Shown: in pieces, positions 11,103 through 22,498 of the stretch
Numbering within the stretch: the stretch's first letter is position 1
Layout: each line of letters opens with the position of its first letter
Assembly: GCA_000697665.1 (NCBI GenBank)
Contig: KL197717.1
Coordinates: 1,104,420 to 1,168,419, forward strand
DNA from: Jaapia argillacea MUCL 33604
Lineage: Eukaryota > Basidiomycota > Agaricomycetes > Jaapiales > Jaapiaceae
DNA: 64,000 nt
Direction of reading: 5' to 3'
The notes under the pieces: generated by a model
The model's database searches: none
Told to the model about the DNA's origin: nothing
The model's input: only the letters and a program-made list of their open reading frames with translations
Program-made: the position numbers and the translations under genes

Positions 11103-13621
11103 ATGAATCTCGGTTCTGCTGCCGAGCATGTCGGCCCTCCATACACCTCCAGCTACTGGAATCAATGGATCCAGGCACAACGAGCTCAATCGCAGGTTCC
11201 TCACCCTATCCCGCAGGGACAGGCGACTTTACACGACACCCTGAATGCATTTATGCGCTTCGTACTGCATCCCTATCTGGAATCACGTCAATCGAAAATT
11301 ATGGAGCGTTTTGGTATCCTTGAAGAGTCTATCAACCGGTTGTCTACAGAGGTAATTGGGGATCGAGAGGAACGGAATGGGAAGATGGATGAAGTGAAGG
11401 AATTGCTGAAGGTCAAACTTCCTCGTATGTTCTTGTGCTCTTTCGCTCTAAATGACTCAGTTTTTCAATGTTATCCTGACTCCTGACTTCCAGCCTTGCC
11501 GATCCCGCAGAGCAAAACGGAGATAATCAACGACGTCTCGTCCAATCTCGGTGAATATTCAGTATTGACTCCTTGAATTTCCGGCACACGTATTGATTTC
11601 AAGCAGCTAACACAGGTTTCGCCGGGGCTCCATTCCCGTCGCATCCAACAGGCCCTCCGATACATGAGCCACCCCCTCCAGAATTCGGTGAGCATAGACA
11701 TGATCTAATCTTGTTGTGAACTAAAGTCTAGGTCAGCCACGGGACAAGATGAACAAATCCACTGTGAAACTCCCGGTTAGTGGCTTCTACCATTGCATCA
11801 GTTCTATGACAGCTGGAAACACTTTACATCAGATTCAGATACACAGATGCCAGACGAATCCTCTGGGGAACTCACTGGTAGGTGTGTTGAGCAAGTCAAC
11901 TTTAGTCCCTCGTTAAGCTCGGATTCTCAGCCACACACAGTGAACCCCGTTGTCCCACAGTACCGCCCGTGTCTCTTCACTCAAAGCCCCCTTCTCATAG
12001 TTCCAGAAGTAACTCCTTGGTCCCCGTTGCAGAGTCCGCCCATGGAAGTGATACAGCTAGTCCGTCATTTGTTTCCCAAGAACCCCCTGGAAACGAGCCA
12101 GGGGATGTCCTAGGCACCCACCCGCCAACCAGATCACCAACGATACAAGCCCACGAATTATCTCCCGAGTCCGCTGTTGCTGCCTTACGAGAGGAAATAC
12201 TTTTTGACTCTTCAACAGTCACAACCGGCCCCGCTACTCCAGCTCCTGAGGATCAAAATCAAGAGGAATCTAACATAGCGAACGATTCCACTTCTCACCC
12301 TGGTACACAAATCCCTGATGATCCAGACCAAATAGAATCTGCCAGCCACTCAGCCAACTCCTCTGACCCGAAACCTCCGATACTTGACATTCCACATGAA
12401 GGTGAATCACCGACCGTCGACTTCCAACCATCACCGACCGTCACACAAGTGCCATTGTTGGAGAATGAAGGTGAGAATGAGGGTCAAATGACAATCGACT
12501 CGCGCAGGTCCAGCATGACTGAAGTCGCGCGGGCTTTGTCACCGGCATGGTCCATGTCCTCTCTCTCATCGATATCGGAATCCGATGATGAAGAAACACT
12601 GGAAATCCATCGATCAGTCACCCCTCAAACAGACCCATCCCCATGTGATAGTCCAGTGGTGCTACAACCATTGAAGAAGATACGAAAGAGAAAACGCTCA
12701 TCCACTCACTTGTCCCGTGCAAAACGTCCTTGGAAACAAGGTACCAGTGGCCAAAGTTCCAGCACCCGGACCTCTTCCTCAAAGAAGACACATGCTGCTC
12801 GAGTTCCTCGCGGGACTTGTAAATGGCCTCCCATCAGCAATGGGGATGTTGATTTTCGGAGACAGGTGCGTCTTACTTTACGCAATTTGTTCCTGCAAAC
12901 TGATCAAGCGTGGGTCATGGGCTAGTTCATCCAATGTGACAAGTGGGTTCTCTACTTAGGATCACCCTGGTATGAGCTGTATCCAATCTGTTGAATCTTT
13001 TTCCGAGCAGCTGCGACTGCTGGTACCACTACGCCTGCGTGGGCATTGACGAAGGAGACGATCGACTATTCCCTGATGCAATATTCACATGTCCTCCTTG
13101 TCAACATTCTGGGTATGGGTTCTTAGCCTTATGAATCGTTTCTATACTCAAAGGTTTTCTAGACACCCTCGTTCGTGTTGCTTTGATTACGTTTGGCACT
13201 AACTCACTGAGCATCGCTAACCTTTAGCTGCCGACCACCAGACTATGCTTGACCACGAACCAATGTGCGGACGACCAGATTGTGATCAACCCGGGCACAG
13301 CAGTCACGTCAACGAATTTTTCGTCGAGAAAATTGTTGGGAGAAGGGAAAATCCTGCCTCAGGGGGTTTCAGCTGGCTGGTTAAATGGGATCAGTTCGTC
13401 CCCTTACGCTGACTTGTGGTCTAGGTACTAATGCGTGATTGCTCATATCCAGTTATCCCATCAGTCAAGCAACATGGGAGGTTGGAGGTGACATTGGGGG
13501 TAGCGAGAAGCTCGTGGAACAATTTCGGTTGGAGGCCCTAGAAGAGGGATGGGATGTTGATCAGAACCCCAGCCTCCTGCTTGGGGAGGCAATTGATGGG
13601 GGATGGTTCCTTGATTATTGA
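11103..13621 (+). CDS. PHD finger plus chromodomain protein
   Basis: Probable chromatin reader. N-terminal third: a predicted helical stretch (ESRQSKIMERFGILEESIN), then several short exons that join in frame. The middle is a long Ser/Pro/Asp-rich disordered region with a basic patch (KKIRKRKRSS) resembling a nuclear signal. Near 12,810-13,110 a PHD finger is built over three exons: GTCKWPP, RRQFIQCDNCDCWYHYACVG, then FTCPPCQHSG. After a further Cys-rich stretch (CGRPDCDQPGH) a chromodomain follows: VNEFFVEKIVGRRE, FSWLVKWD, and across an intron with a GTTCGT donor YPISQATWE. The last residues are acidic, ending GGWFLDY. The PHD finger probably reads a histone tail and the chromodomain a methyl-lysine (family knowledge). 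The order PHD-chromo without a helicase is noteworthy. Confidence 0.75.
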
Positions 13622-13841
13622 AGTTGTCTCCAGAGTATGGCTGATTATATGCTTGCTTAATTTTATCGTAGCAGTTTCATACTGTGCATAGTGTAACATT
13701 CTCGTAGTTCTACAGATTACAGACAGACAGCCTACGCTGTCCACACCTTGTCTGATCGGGACGAAGTTGAATTTCCCGCGAGCCGCCAGCCCAGCAGCCT
13801 GTCAACGTGTCAATGACGCACCAACCACTTGCCTGCACATT

Positions 13842-15038
13842 ATGCCCCCCATACCCCCCACTTTCGATGAAGAGACTCTAGCTTCCCTTGATTCGCTCCA
13901 TAGGCGGGAGAAGGACCTTCGAGACTTTCAGCTGCCTCGCCTTCAAGCCTGCAAGGGCCCTATAGCACTGCAGCAGCAGTATGTTGCCGACCTGCGGGAA
14001 GACTTAGATGCGTTTGCACGGCAAGTTGAGGTTAGTATGGAAGGGCTTCGGCTATTGGATGTTATATGAATGTTGGCTTTAGGCTTTGGATGTAGCGGTT
14101 GAAGACCAGAAGGGTGATAGAAATCGCAGAGAGCTTCGACGGATCGTTGAAGTCTATCAGGATACCCTGATCAGGTGTGTACATATCTTTTCACCACTTC
14201 CCAGATCTCGGGTATTGAAACGACCTTTAGCCTACGCAAAGCTGCTCGGTCTGCGATTCTGTCATCCAAACAGTCCCTCGACTCCCAACAGTTGTCCAAT
14301 CGAGATGAACTGCTACGAGCCGCTACACCGAACGGGAAGGTTGCCGCGACATCTGAGAAATCATCGTACGTGTTGAGGGCTCCTTATGGGATAACATTTG
14401 ATGCTAGTGCCAGGGAGGATGTATTAATGAAAGCAAACAGCGACGTTACTGATGCTTTACGTCGTACCATCAATCTTATGCAGAATGAGCTTGAACGTTC
14501 TGTGTTGTCAAGTCAGATGCTTGGTGAGGAAACCTGTCTCCTCATGAGACTCCGTTTCGCTCACTGACGAACTTGCGAAGAACAATCATCCGCAACACTC
14601 CGATCCACTTCATCCACTTATGACACCTTGAACATGTTCCTGGGCACCTCCAAGGAACTTGTCACGATCCTCGAGAAGTCTGACTGGCTTGATCGTCTCC
14701 TCATTATCTCAGCCCTAGTATTTTTCTTCGTTGTGACGCTCTTCATCGTCAAACAACGTGTCATCGACCGGGGTTTGCGAGTCGCTTTGTGGTGGACGCG
14801 ATTCATTCCTAGTGCGGGAAATTCTGATCTGGTCTTCGACAAGGCGGAGAAGGGGGAGGGGATTGTCTCGGCGATTGTGACGACAACGTCGAGTCTCGCC
14901 TCGCCGCTGTCGACCATGTCCGGCGAAGGTTCTTCAACGATAACGACGGGCTCGTCGGTCGTCGCGTCAGTGACGGAGGTCTTGTCACGGACTAGTAGCG
15001 CTCTTTCCGTAGAACCTACTGTACACGTCGAGCTGTAG
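13842..15038 (+). CDS. SEC20: SNARE protein Sec20 (BNIP1 homologue)
   Basis: Qb-SNARE for Golgi-to-ER retrograde vesicle fusion at the ER membrane. The N-terminal half is helical (LDSLHRREKDLRDFQLPRLQ). The C-terminal half carries the Sec20 SNARE motif: DALRRTINLMQNELERSV, then after an intron LRSTSSTYDTLNMFLGTSK. A tail anchor near 14,695-14,745 (LLIISALVFFFVVTLFIV) follows, then KQRVIDRGLR as in the family. A Ser/Thr-rich tail after the membrane segment is longer than in the yeast protein. Four introns inferred from frame joins, including one with a CTTTAG acceptor joining to LRKAARSAIL. Start at 13842 (MPPIPPTFDEE) is the first ATG in frame. It is convergent with the syntaxin-6-like gene at 15270-16370. 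Confidence 0.85.
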
Positions 15039-15269
15039 TGGGCAACTGCTTGGCTCTGGGTCTGTCCAATCCGTCACCCTGATCTGTTGATGTTGTCTTC
15101 TCGCTATACTATTGTTTCAGGCCGAGTCTATTGTAAGGAAGCGTTGGCTGTGCTTGCAAGGAAGCAGAAGCATTCCGAATATTATACAGGGGATAGATAG
15201 TACGATAACATCTAGATAGTATTCCAAGAGAAAGCTGTCCATGAAATAGATAGAGGGCGTCTGACTGGT

Positions 15270-16370
15270 TCATACCAAGATCACCGCGAGGAGCAGGCAC
15301 ATCAAGACAACGATCAGGATCCCAACACACCACCCTGACTTGGTCTCTGGTGCAATCAAGAAAAAGTCAATGAACATTCCCTTGGAGCGTACTTCAAGGA
15401 TCGTACCTTCCGTCTCTCGGATGAGCTTCTTCATTTTCTTCATAGCACTGCCCAGCTTTGAGTCCGTGTGATCGACGCCACTTTCAAGGTCGTTCAACAA
15501 CCTATTTCAGCCTGGTCAGCAACAAGCACGAACTCAAAGAAACAGTATGAGGTAACTTCGTCGAGACTCACTCGTTATGCTCGCCAACCTCCATTCCAAT
15601 CAGCCCCGCTTGCTTCGCAAGTGTAGTCAGTGTTCCTCCAATTGAGTCCAGTGCTTGATCTTGTTCTCGTAGCATCATCTGCTGCTCCTCCCGTGCCCAT
15701 TGTCCCTGGTGATCGGGCTCAACTTCAAACCCTCTTGGAGGTGATGAGCCTGGTCTGGATCCAGAAGACCGACTAGTTTGTTTCTGGTGATACGGCTAAG
15801 TACCTAGATTGTAATCATTCATGGGAATCTGTGCGAACCTGCGCCATGGCTTGGACTTGCTGCTGAGTCTCAGATTCAACTTCGGATCTCATGCCCTATC
15901 CTTCCCAGGCACAATTTAGAGAGACAACATAGGAGAGTGTTGCGTATGCGTACCAATATCTGATGTCGAACGCGGTCAACATACTGACGTCGCTCCATGA
16001 CTTCCCCCTCGTCCAAACCAAACATGCGAGGGCCAGTTGTCTCAACGATTCTGAGATTCAAGAACTTAGGCAATGCGGAAAGTAGAGGGTGGGGATACGT
16101 ACTTCACACTCTCTTCCAGATCCTCCAAGTCAGCTTCGAGCGCAGCCAAAGTCGCCTTCAACTGGTAGACCGCATGAAAATTCATGAGAGGTCGACCCTC
16201 TGAACCAGACATAAAGGTCTATAACTCACCTCATTTCGCGCCCAATCGAGTTCTTCATTTCCTTCGCTCGCAGTGCTCCGAATTCGCAAGTAGGAGGCTC
16301 GCAGTGAGTCTGCGCTCTGCAGCGAGGATTGTATCTCCTGTTGAACGACATGGTATGGATCGACGGACAT
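15270..16370 (-). CDS. TLG1: Syntaxin-6/Tlg1-type t-SNARE
   Basis: Qc-SNARE of the trans-Golgi/endosome. The N-terminus MSVDPYHVVQQEIQSSLQSA and LDWARNEV match the syntaxin-6 N-terminal helical domain, followed by IVETTGPRMFGLDEGEVMER, its third helix. A linker precedes the SNARE motif: LREQDQALDSIGGTLTTLAK, IGMEVGEHNELLNDLE, VDHTDSKLGSAMKKMKKLIR. The last exon is a tail anchor, WCVGILIVVLMCLLLAVILV, ending one residue before the stop. About six introns. Convergent with SEC20, the stops being 231 bases apart. Confidence 0.85.
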
Positions 16371-16982
16371 CCTGGTGTCGAGTTGCGATATTGACTAGAT
16401 TATTGGGCCAGAGGGACTAGAGTTGATGCAGAACTTTACAGGCATTCAAGTTACAAGGGGGCAGTGGCTGCCGGCTGAGGTGGCCGAATGGGAAGGTCGT
16501 TGCCCTTATTTGGAAATGGTCCTCTGGCGAGCAGATGCGCATGGGCAATTGCAAGGTGAACGGAACAAATGTGTATTGCATCTACAGAACGTCTGTCTAA
16601 TTTCTAATCGTCCCCACCCACTCATCCACTACTCGACGGGATATTCTGGGAGAAGCGGAGTCGAGGCAGATGAAGCAACGACCAACCATCCAGGAGGCTG
16701 TCAGAACATCGCTGACCACCCAGGAACGCCCACCCTCAGGCCACGTCCAAATACCAGCGTGGCGCACCCAGTTCAAAAGGCTTCCATCGCGCATAGTCCT
16801 CCATTCACAGAGGGCGTAGTGGGTGGCGCATCAATCGCCATCCGATTCGCATGTTCCTCTTACTCCCATTTGAAAGTGTAAGGTGTGCCAATGATGGGGT
16901 CGAAACAGGACGCAACCAAAGGAATGATGGGTTTCAGCGAGCTGTTTTGAAGAGACGGATGCCTATAGTAGAGGGGTGCCAT
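16371..16982. other. Spacer, no gene recognised
   Basis: Lies between the start of the minus-strand syntaxin gene and the stop of the minus-strand PPR gene, so it should hold the syntaxin promoter and the PPR 3' UTR. A 152-codon frame on the plus strand has no recognisable motif and atypical composition; it is left out. Confidence 0.4.
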
Positions 16983-19091
16983 TTAAAGACTGGAAACAGG
17001 ACGTTGGTCAGTGTGTGAACGCAAAGCAACGAAGGCGGGACTAACCTGGCCAGTACGCTGCAGATCCTCCAGTCGACGCAGCATCTTCAGCGCCAAATCC
17101 GTCTGCCGATTTGTCCCATGGACATATCCAATCTTCAGCATCATGCGTTCCTCGATGGCCAAAGCGTCATCCAGGTGTCTCGCATCAACGAAGGCGCGGA
17201 GGACGTTCGTATAAGTAGTGAGGTTGGGAGTAGGTGGTGCCATGTAATGTGAGTTACTCCCACTTGGAGGAGTCGAATATCCAGCTGATGGGGACGCTTC
17301 CAAGAAGTCAAGGAGCTTGGTTGCCTCCTCGAAAAGTCCTGCCCGGGCCAAGATCCCAACCACCAATGTGTATGTGTACACTCCCGGAGAAATTCCTAGC
17401 TCCTTCATATCAGCCAAAACTCCAACAGCATCCTCCGGGTTGGAAAATGCCGATAAAAAGGCATTGAAATAATGCTCGACGGGCCTTTCCGGAGGGTGGG
17501 GAGACGCTGAAGAACTCCCATCATGTAGCAAAGCAGTTCGACTTTGGTCGAGGAGCTGGTCGTAGAGAACACGAATCTCCCGCTGGTCCTTGCAGAGCGA
17601 TATAAGGGCGCGCCAGACGGCAGCGCAATGATGAGGTGAGGGTCGGATTTTCAAAGTTGCAGGGTAACTGCGTGTAAGTAAGAACTCGATCCGTCCCATT
17701 TCTTCCTTCATCTCCGCCTCTATCCTGAGGACCTCGGCTCGTGGAACACCGACGATATGGAATGACGCAGCAAATCGGACAATGAGTAGCTTGGGTTCAT
17801 GCCTCTGCTCGTAATACAGCATTTCCCCCATCAACCAACAAGCCAGGGAGCCAACAGACTTGGCCTGTGCTCGTTCGCGGAGCATACAAAGGGCTCGAGT
17901 TCGTCCGGTCCATGATTGATAGGAATGGATGAACTGGGCGAGGTCTGAAGTGGAGGGAAGGGACGACGAAGTCAGGGATGACTTGAAGTGTCGTAATTGA
18001 GTGGCCAAAGAAGCTGAGCGGCTGAGACCATCAACCGAGGAAGAGGCCAGAGAAGTCGAGGGGAAAGTGGGAGGGACGACTTTGGGATCTTGCATCTGCC
18101 AGAGCTTGACGACATATTTCCACCTCCTCTCATCCTGAAGGCCCCCCAGTTTCTTCAATAGAAAAGAGTAGGTGAAAGCTGTGATGGCAATTTCGCGTGA
18201 TCGGGCAGTGTTGAGAACTTGCATCGCTGCGTCCAGTCGGCCAGCTGAAATATGTGTTCGAGCAGCAAGGCTATACCACTCCTTCAACTGCGCCCGGAAC
18301 TTTCTCCTTGATGCGGGCCCGACTCGTGCCTCAGCATACTTGCGAGCTGCCCGCTCGAATTCTTCCAGGAAAGCAAGCGCCGCGGGTGGTTCTGCGAAGT
18401 AGAACACCGATGATATGACAAAATCACAGACTCGTTGCGAGTAACCCTTCGAGGCCAGGATAACACCGAAGATCATGACAAGGCGGAGTTTATCGGGGTT
18501 GGTGAAGTCATACTGCGCTAGGTGGTGGTGAAGTGACTTGAAGCTTCGGCGACGATGTGAAGCGTCGGCGTCAGGAATGAGAGCCAGCCAGTTGGCGAAT
18601 TGTGATTCGCGCCCTTCAACTGGAGTTTGTGGTCGTCGGAGAATGGCAGATGCCGCGCGCGAGTAAACACGGTCAGGCCTGATAGGAACGCCCATTTCCG
18701 CCAATTCGGAACGAACGCGTTCCGCATGGGAAAATTTGCCTTGCTGAACGAGCCGGAATAGAGTGAAGCAGGGATATTTCGCAGCGACGGCTATGTCCTC
18801 CTCTAACAATGTAGCTCCGACGATCTTCGGGGTTATCGAAGTGGCTCGACCCTCCATGCCGACGTATTCATCGGACAATTCTTCGAAGATGGATGTATCT
18901 GGAGTAGTGGAGGGGTAGGGGTACGATTCGATGGCCTTCATGGCCGGCGACTTGTCAGGGAGAGAAAGGGAAACGCTGAACGCATTTTTGCTGAGAGACC
19001 AGGCTCGAGGTGACCAGTTCAGAAAGTCTAAGCGGATGCGGGAGCGAGCAATGGACAGCAAAGGGGGGCTGGCTAGTACCCATGATGCCAT
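16983..19091 (-). CDS. Pentatricopeptide (PPR) repeat protein, probably mitochondrial
   Basis: About 700 residues in one near-continuous frame. The N-terminus is Arg/Ser/Leu-rich with few acids (MASWVLASPPLLSIARSR), as expected for a mitochondrial presequence. Degenerate helical repeats run through the protein, and two are easily seen near the C-terminus: GISPGVYTYTLVVGILARAG and NLTTYTNVLRAFVDARHLDD. PPR proteins bind organelle RNA; a role in mitochondrial transcript processing or translation is likely but not specified. The last codons may be altered by an intron at 16990-17045 (GTTAGT...CCAG), which would end the protein RTGQSL. Divergent from the SWI3-like gene (350 bases between starts). 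Confidence 0.75.
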   Translation of the reverse strand: MASWVLASPPLLSIARSRIRLDFLNWSPRAWSLSKNAFSVSLSLPDKSPAMKAIESYPYPSTTPDTSIFEELSDEYVGMEGRATSITPKIVGATLLEEDIAVAAKYPCFTLFRLVQQGKFSHAERVRSELAEMGVPIRPDRVYSRAASAILRRPQTPVEGRESQFANWLALIPDADASHRRRSFKSLHHHLAQYDFTNPDKLRLVMIFGVILASKGYSQRVCDFVISSVFYFAEPPAALAFLEEFERAARKYAEARVGPASRRKFRAQLKEWYSLAARTHISAGRLDAAMQVLNTARSREIAITAFTYSFLLKKLGGLQDERRWKYVVKLWQMQDPKVVPPTFPSTSLASSSVDGLSRSASLATQLRHFKSSLTSSSLPSTSDLAQFIHSYQSWTGRTRALCMLRERAQAKSVGSLACWLMGEMLYYEQRHEPKLLIVRFAASFHIVGVPRAEVLRIEAEMKEEMGRIEFLLTRSYPATLKIRPSPHHCAAVWRALISLCKDQREIRVLYDQLLDQSRTALLHDGSSSASPHPPERPVEHYFNAFLSAFSNPEDAVGVLADMKELGISPGVYTYTLVVGILARAGLFEEATKLLDFLEASPSAGYSTPPSGSNSHYMAPPTPNLTTYTNVLRAFVDARHLDDALAIEERMMLKIGYVHGTNRQTDLALKMLRRLEDLQRTGQVSPAFVALRSHTDQRPVSSL

Positions 19092-19440
19092 GCGTTGTGC
19101 TCAGGGACGTCCCTGGGCAATATGGTGATGGCTGCGCCGTGATGCCAGCAGCCCTCTACACCCGTATAATCCTATATCCTGCGAATATAAGGGCCTTCCC
19201 GGACAAGAACAGTTTCCAAGAACTCACCTCCCTCGTCAGCTCCCGACAACAGCGACAGCTCCAGGATGGCAAATTATGCCTGTAAATATGCCTGTAAAAT
19301 AGTCTAGCAACTGGCAGCGGAGAATGCTGGAGATTTCGGCAAGTCAAAAAGTTCAAGACAATCATGTTTGACTGTGTTTGGCCAGTGGCCACGACGCCAT
19401 TCGCGCGACATTGCATTTGTCGAGTTCAAAGTCTCGAATT

Positions 19441-21586
19441 ATGGATTCACCCAAGCGAACTGCTTCTCCTTCACCAAATCCTGAAGCCAAACGCGTTCGA
19501 CTGACAGTCCCACAAAAAAATCAGGGAGTTTCGCCAGTAGATCCCGAAAACGCCGTCGGAAAACGAAGCGAACTCGAACCGATCCAAAGCACAGACATTG
19601 GCAACTTGCCAAACGAGCCGGCAGCAGCGCCAGGTCCAGAGAACGAAGGAGGCAAAGTCAGGATACTGGGGGACGGTGAGGAAGATGCAGCAGATGTAGA
19701 TATGGGTGATGGAGCGGAAGACGAGGTGGACTCTGGTGAGGAGAATGACGACGAAGATCCTGCTCAGCTGGAGGCGACCCGTCAACGCTTGGAGGAACAG
19801 GCTCGCAAATACCTAGCTGCACAAACGCATGAGGTTATTATTCCATCTTATGCAGCCTGGTTCGACATGTCCAAAATTCATGCTATTGAGCGCCGTGCTC
19901 TACCGGAATTCTTCAATTCGCGAAATAAGTCGAAGACACCTGCCATTTACAAGGACTATCGCGATTTCATGGTCAATGCCTACCGTCTACGACCTGCCGA
20001 ATATCTTACTGTGACTGCCTGCCGGCGAAATCTAGCTGGGGATGTATGCGCTATCATGCGAGTCCACGCCTTTCTGGAGCAATGGGGATTAATCAACTAC
20101 CAGGTATCTCTTGTTCCGTGATCGTTTTCCAACTGATATTTTATCTCGTTCATAGATTGATCCCGAGCTGCGTCCTGCGACGTTGGCCCCGCCGTTCACT
20201 GGCCATTTCCGCGTTATTCTCGACACCCCTCGCGGACTACAATCTCTCCATCCTGGTACTCGCGCCCCCAATCACCCACACGCTCCTGGCGTGAACGGAG
20301 CCACGAAAGCACACTCCTCCTCAACCCCCGCTTCTCTTGAACTTCGGTCCAACATCTACCAGACCACCGCAAAGGCATCACGGCCAGTGTCCACCGATGA
20401 GGCCAAAGAATTGGCGAATGGAGCATCCGCTCTTGGACGTTCTCATCTCACTTTCCAATGCGACACATGCGGAGTTGACTGCACACCCGTTCGCTACCAC
20501 TCACTCAAAGTCAAGAACTTTGAACTTTGCCCGCCGTGTTACCTCGATGGCCGTTTCCCCTCGACGATGTTCAGTGGTGACTTTGTCAAACTTACGACCA
20601 ACACCAGTGGGAATGCCCATCTCCAGGATGAAGACTGGTCCGACGATGAAGTCTTACGACTGTTAGAGGGTGTGGAGATGTACGATGACGATTGGTCCCT
20701 CATTGAGGAGCACGTTGGGACAAGATCATCTCAACAATGCATTCGAAAATTCTTGGAATTGCCTATCGAGGAGCCTTATCTCGACACAGAAGGATCTCTC
20801 GGGGCACTCCGATACGCCAGAGTACCGTTTGAGCAGGCAGATAATCCGGTGATGAGTGTCGTCGCCTTTTTGGCTGGTGTCATAGGCCCCGGTGTCGCTG
20901 CGGAAGCCGCCAAGACCGCGCTACACGAACTAACTGATGGGGCTACAAAGGAGGAGGAGAGCGAGGAAAAGAAAGTCGTCGAGGGTGACAAGGAAAGAGC
21001 GGATGCAGAGAAAGGCGGAGAGAAGATGGACGAGGACGCGAGGGACGATCAGCACGAGGAAGCTTCATCATCGAAGCCCGGATCACCGCGGCCAGAGGGT
21101 GATAGTATGTCCGTCGACTTACCCGAAGCCAAGAAGTCCCCATCCACCAAGATACCGCATTCCAAAGCCGTTCGTGCTGCTAACTTGGCCTTGAAGTCCT
21201 CAGCGAAGGCCGCCGCTGCTTTGGCCGAAGCGGAAGACGCTCAAATCCGATCTTCCATCGCTAACCTCATCAAGCTGACGCTATCCAAACTCGAATTGAA
21301 GATGGCTCAATTTGAAGAGTTGGAGGATATGTTGGAGGAGGAGAGGAAGGCATTGGAAACCGCACGGATGTCCGTGGTGCAGGAACGTGTGGGGTTGAAA
21401 CGAATGCTAGATTCGGTCAAGAGCGAGCTGGCGAAGAACGGTCCGGCCGCGGCTGCTGGTGTGGCTGCTCAAGGAAATTTGGGAACGAGTGGACGGGGTC
21501 CGAGGGTGAACGAAGTGCCAACGGGTGCAGCTCTTGATGCAGAGTTCGGACCTGTCAGTGGAGGGTCTGTGGCACAGCTGAGTTGA
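19441..21586 (+). CDS. RSC8: SWI/SNF-RSC complex subunit Swi3/Rsc8 (SMARCC-like)
   Basis: Core subunit of SWI/SNF-family chromatin remodellers. An acidic, disordered N-terminus precedes a SWIRM domain starting near residue 131 ([49 protein letters not shown]). The SWIRM crosses the single intron at 20104-20155. Next come a ZZ-type zinc module ([22 protein letters not shown]) and a SANT domain ([39 protein letters not shown]). [18 protein letters not shown], a Lys/Glu-rich insert and a C-terminal coiled coil ([19 protein letters not shown]) used for dimerisation follow. The order SWIRM-ZZ-SANT-coiled coil is diagnostic. Start: first ATG in frame. Naming as RSC8 rather than SWI3 is a convention; one basidiomycete gene may serve both complexes. 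Confidence 0.9.
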
Positions 21587-22498
21587 TCGTAGCCTTGTAC
21601 CGGGTTCTTGTTACTGGTGTCCATATGTTTGTATAGCTTCTTAGTTGTCATTATTGTTCTCAATTTCGAGATGGTTCCGTCCCCGTGTTCTCTAACCATG
21701 GCGACTCGAACTTGCGATGATCGTGTCTTTGCCATTTTGTCAAGTTGAGCTTGATGTTGAGGATGAATTTCATTCCATAGCTTCGCACGATCATCATCTG
21801 ATTATGATCTAGTTCGGTTATGTGTCGATCTTCGCAGAACTTATCTCCATGCCGCTGTATCTTTGACGCCACCAACACACTGACGCCGACTTGATGCCCA
21901 AGTCTCGCTTTGGCGATTGAAAACTTGAGGGCGTGTAACTGGTGGATCTATCTATGCTCTGCTGGCCGAGACTCCTGGTTGTCTGGGCTGCTGAGCGATA
22001 CTAGCACTTCTGGTCACAGACCATCGGCGTTCAATAGACAGAGTATGGGGTACACGATCGACGGGCAACATCCCCACATTCCTCAGTTCCAATCAACGAT
22101 GCCCTCGATCGTTCGTGATCACAAGGCGAGCCTGATTTCATATCGAGGAATGTGCGGGACGAGGGGGACATCCGTCGCAGCAGCGTTGTATCAATCCTCC
22201 GGCGTGGGATCGACTTCTTTCTGTCTTCGTCTGCTTCCTTGAGGCTCTTGTCGTGCCTGTACCCCGCATCTCGACTCTGGGGATGAAGTCATCTACCATT
22301 ATCGATCTCTCCAGCCCCTTCAACGGCTCAGTGTCGAATGGGGAGTGAGAAGACACTTGTTCCAGACGGAGCAACGTCCTGGAGAAATCCTGGTCATCTG
22401 CCCCAACGCTAGTGATGGGTTCTTTCACCTCCAAGTATATAAGCCAGTTAGTGCCTCAGGGTTTCGCCATCCAGCTACCACCGCCAACTCATCCAACA
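21587..22498. other. Intergenic spacer and ADH promoter
   Basis: Holds the SWI3-like 3' UTR and the upstream region of the alcohol dehydrogenase. No coding frame is supported. The proximal 65 bases carry a TATA box and a CA-rich leader. Confidence 0.5.
22436..22443 (+). promoter_or_regulatory. TATA box of the alcohol dehydrogenase gene
   Basis: TATATAAG, 63 bases upstream of the ATG at 22499, followed by a pyrimidine-rich leader ending CATCCAACA before the start. This spacing suits a strongly expressed fungal metabolic gene. Confidence 0.65.

Noticed and set aside
16423-16881. 152-codon plus-strand frame downstream of the PPR gene
   Set aside because: No domain, unusual Cys/His content, and it lies in the expected UTR/promoter space of two minus-strand genes.
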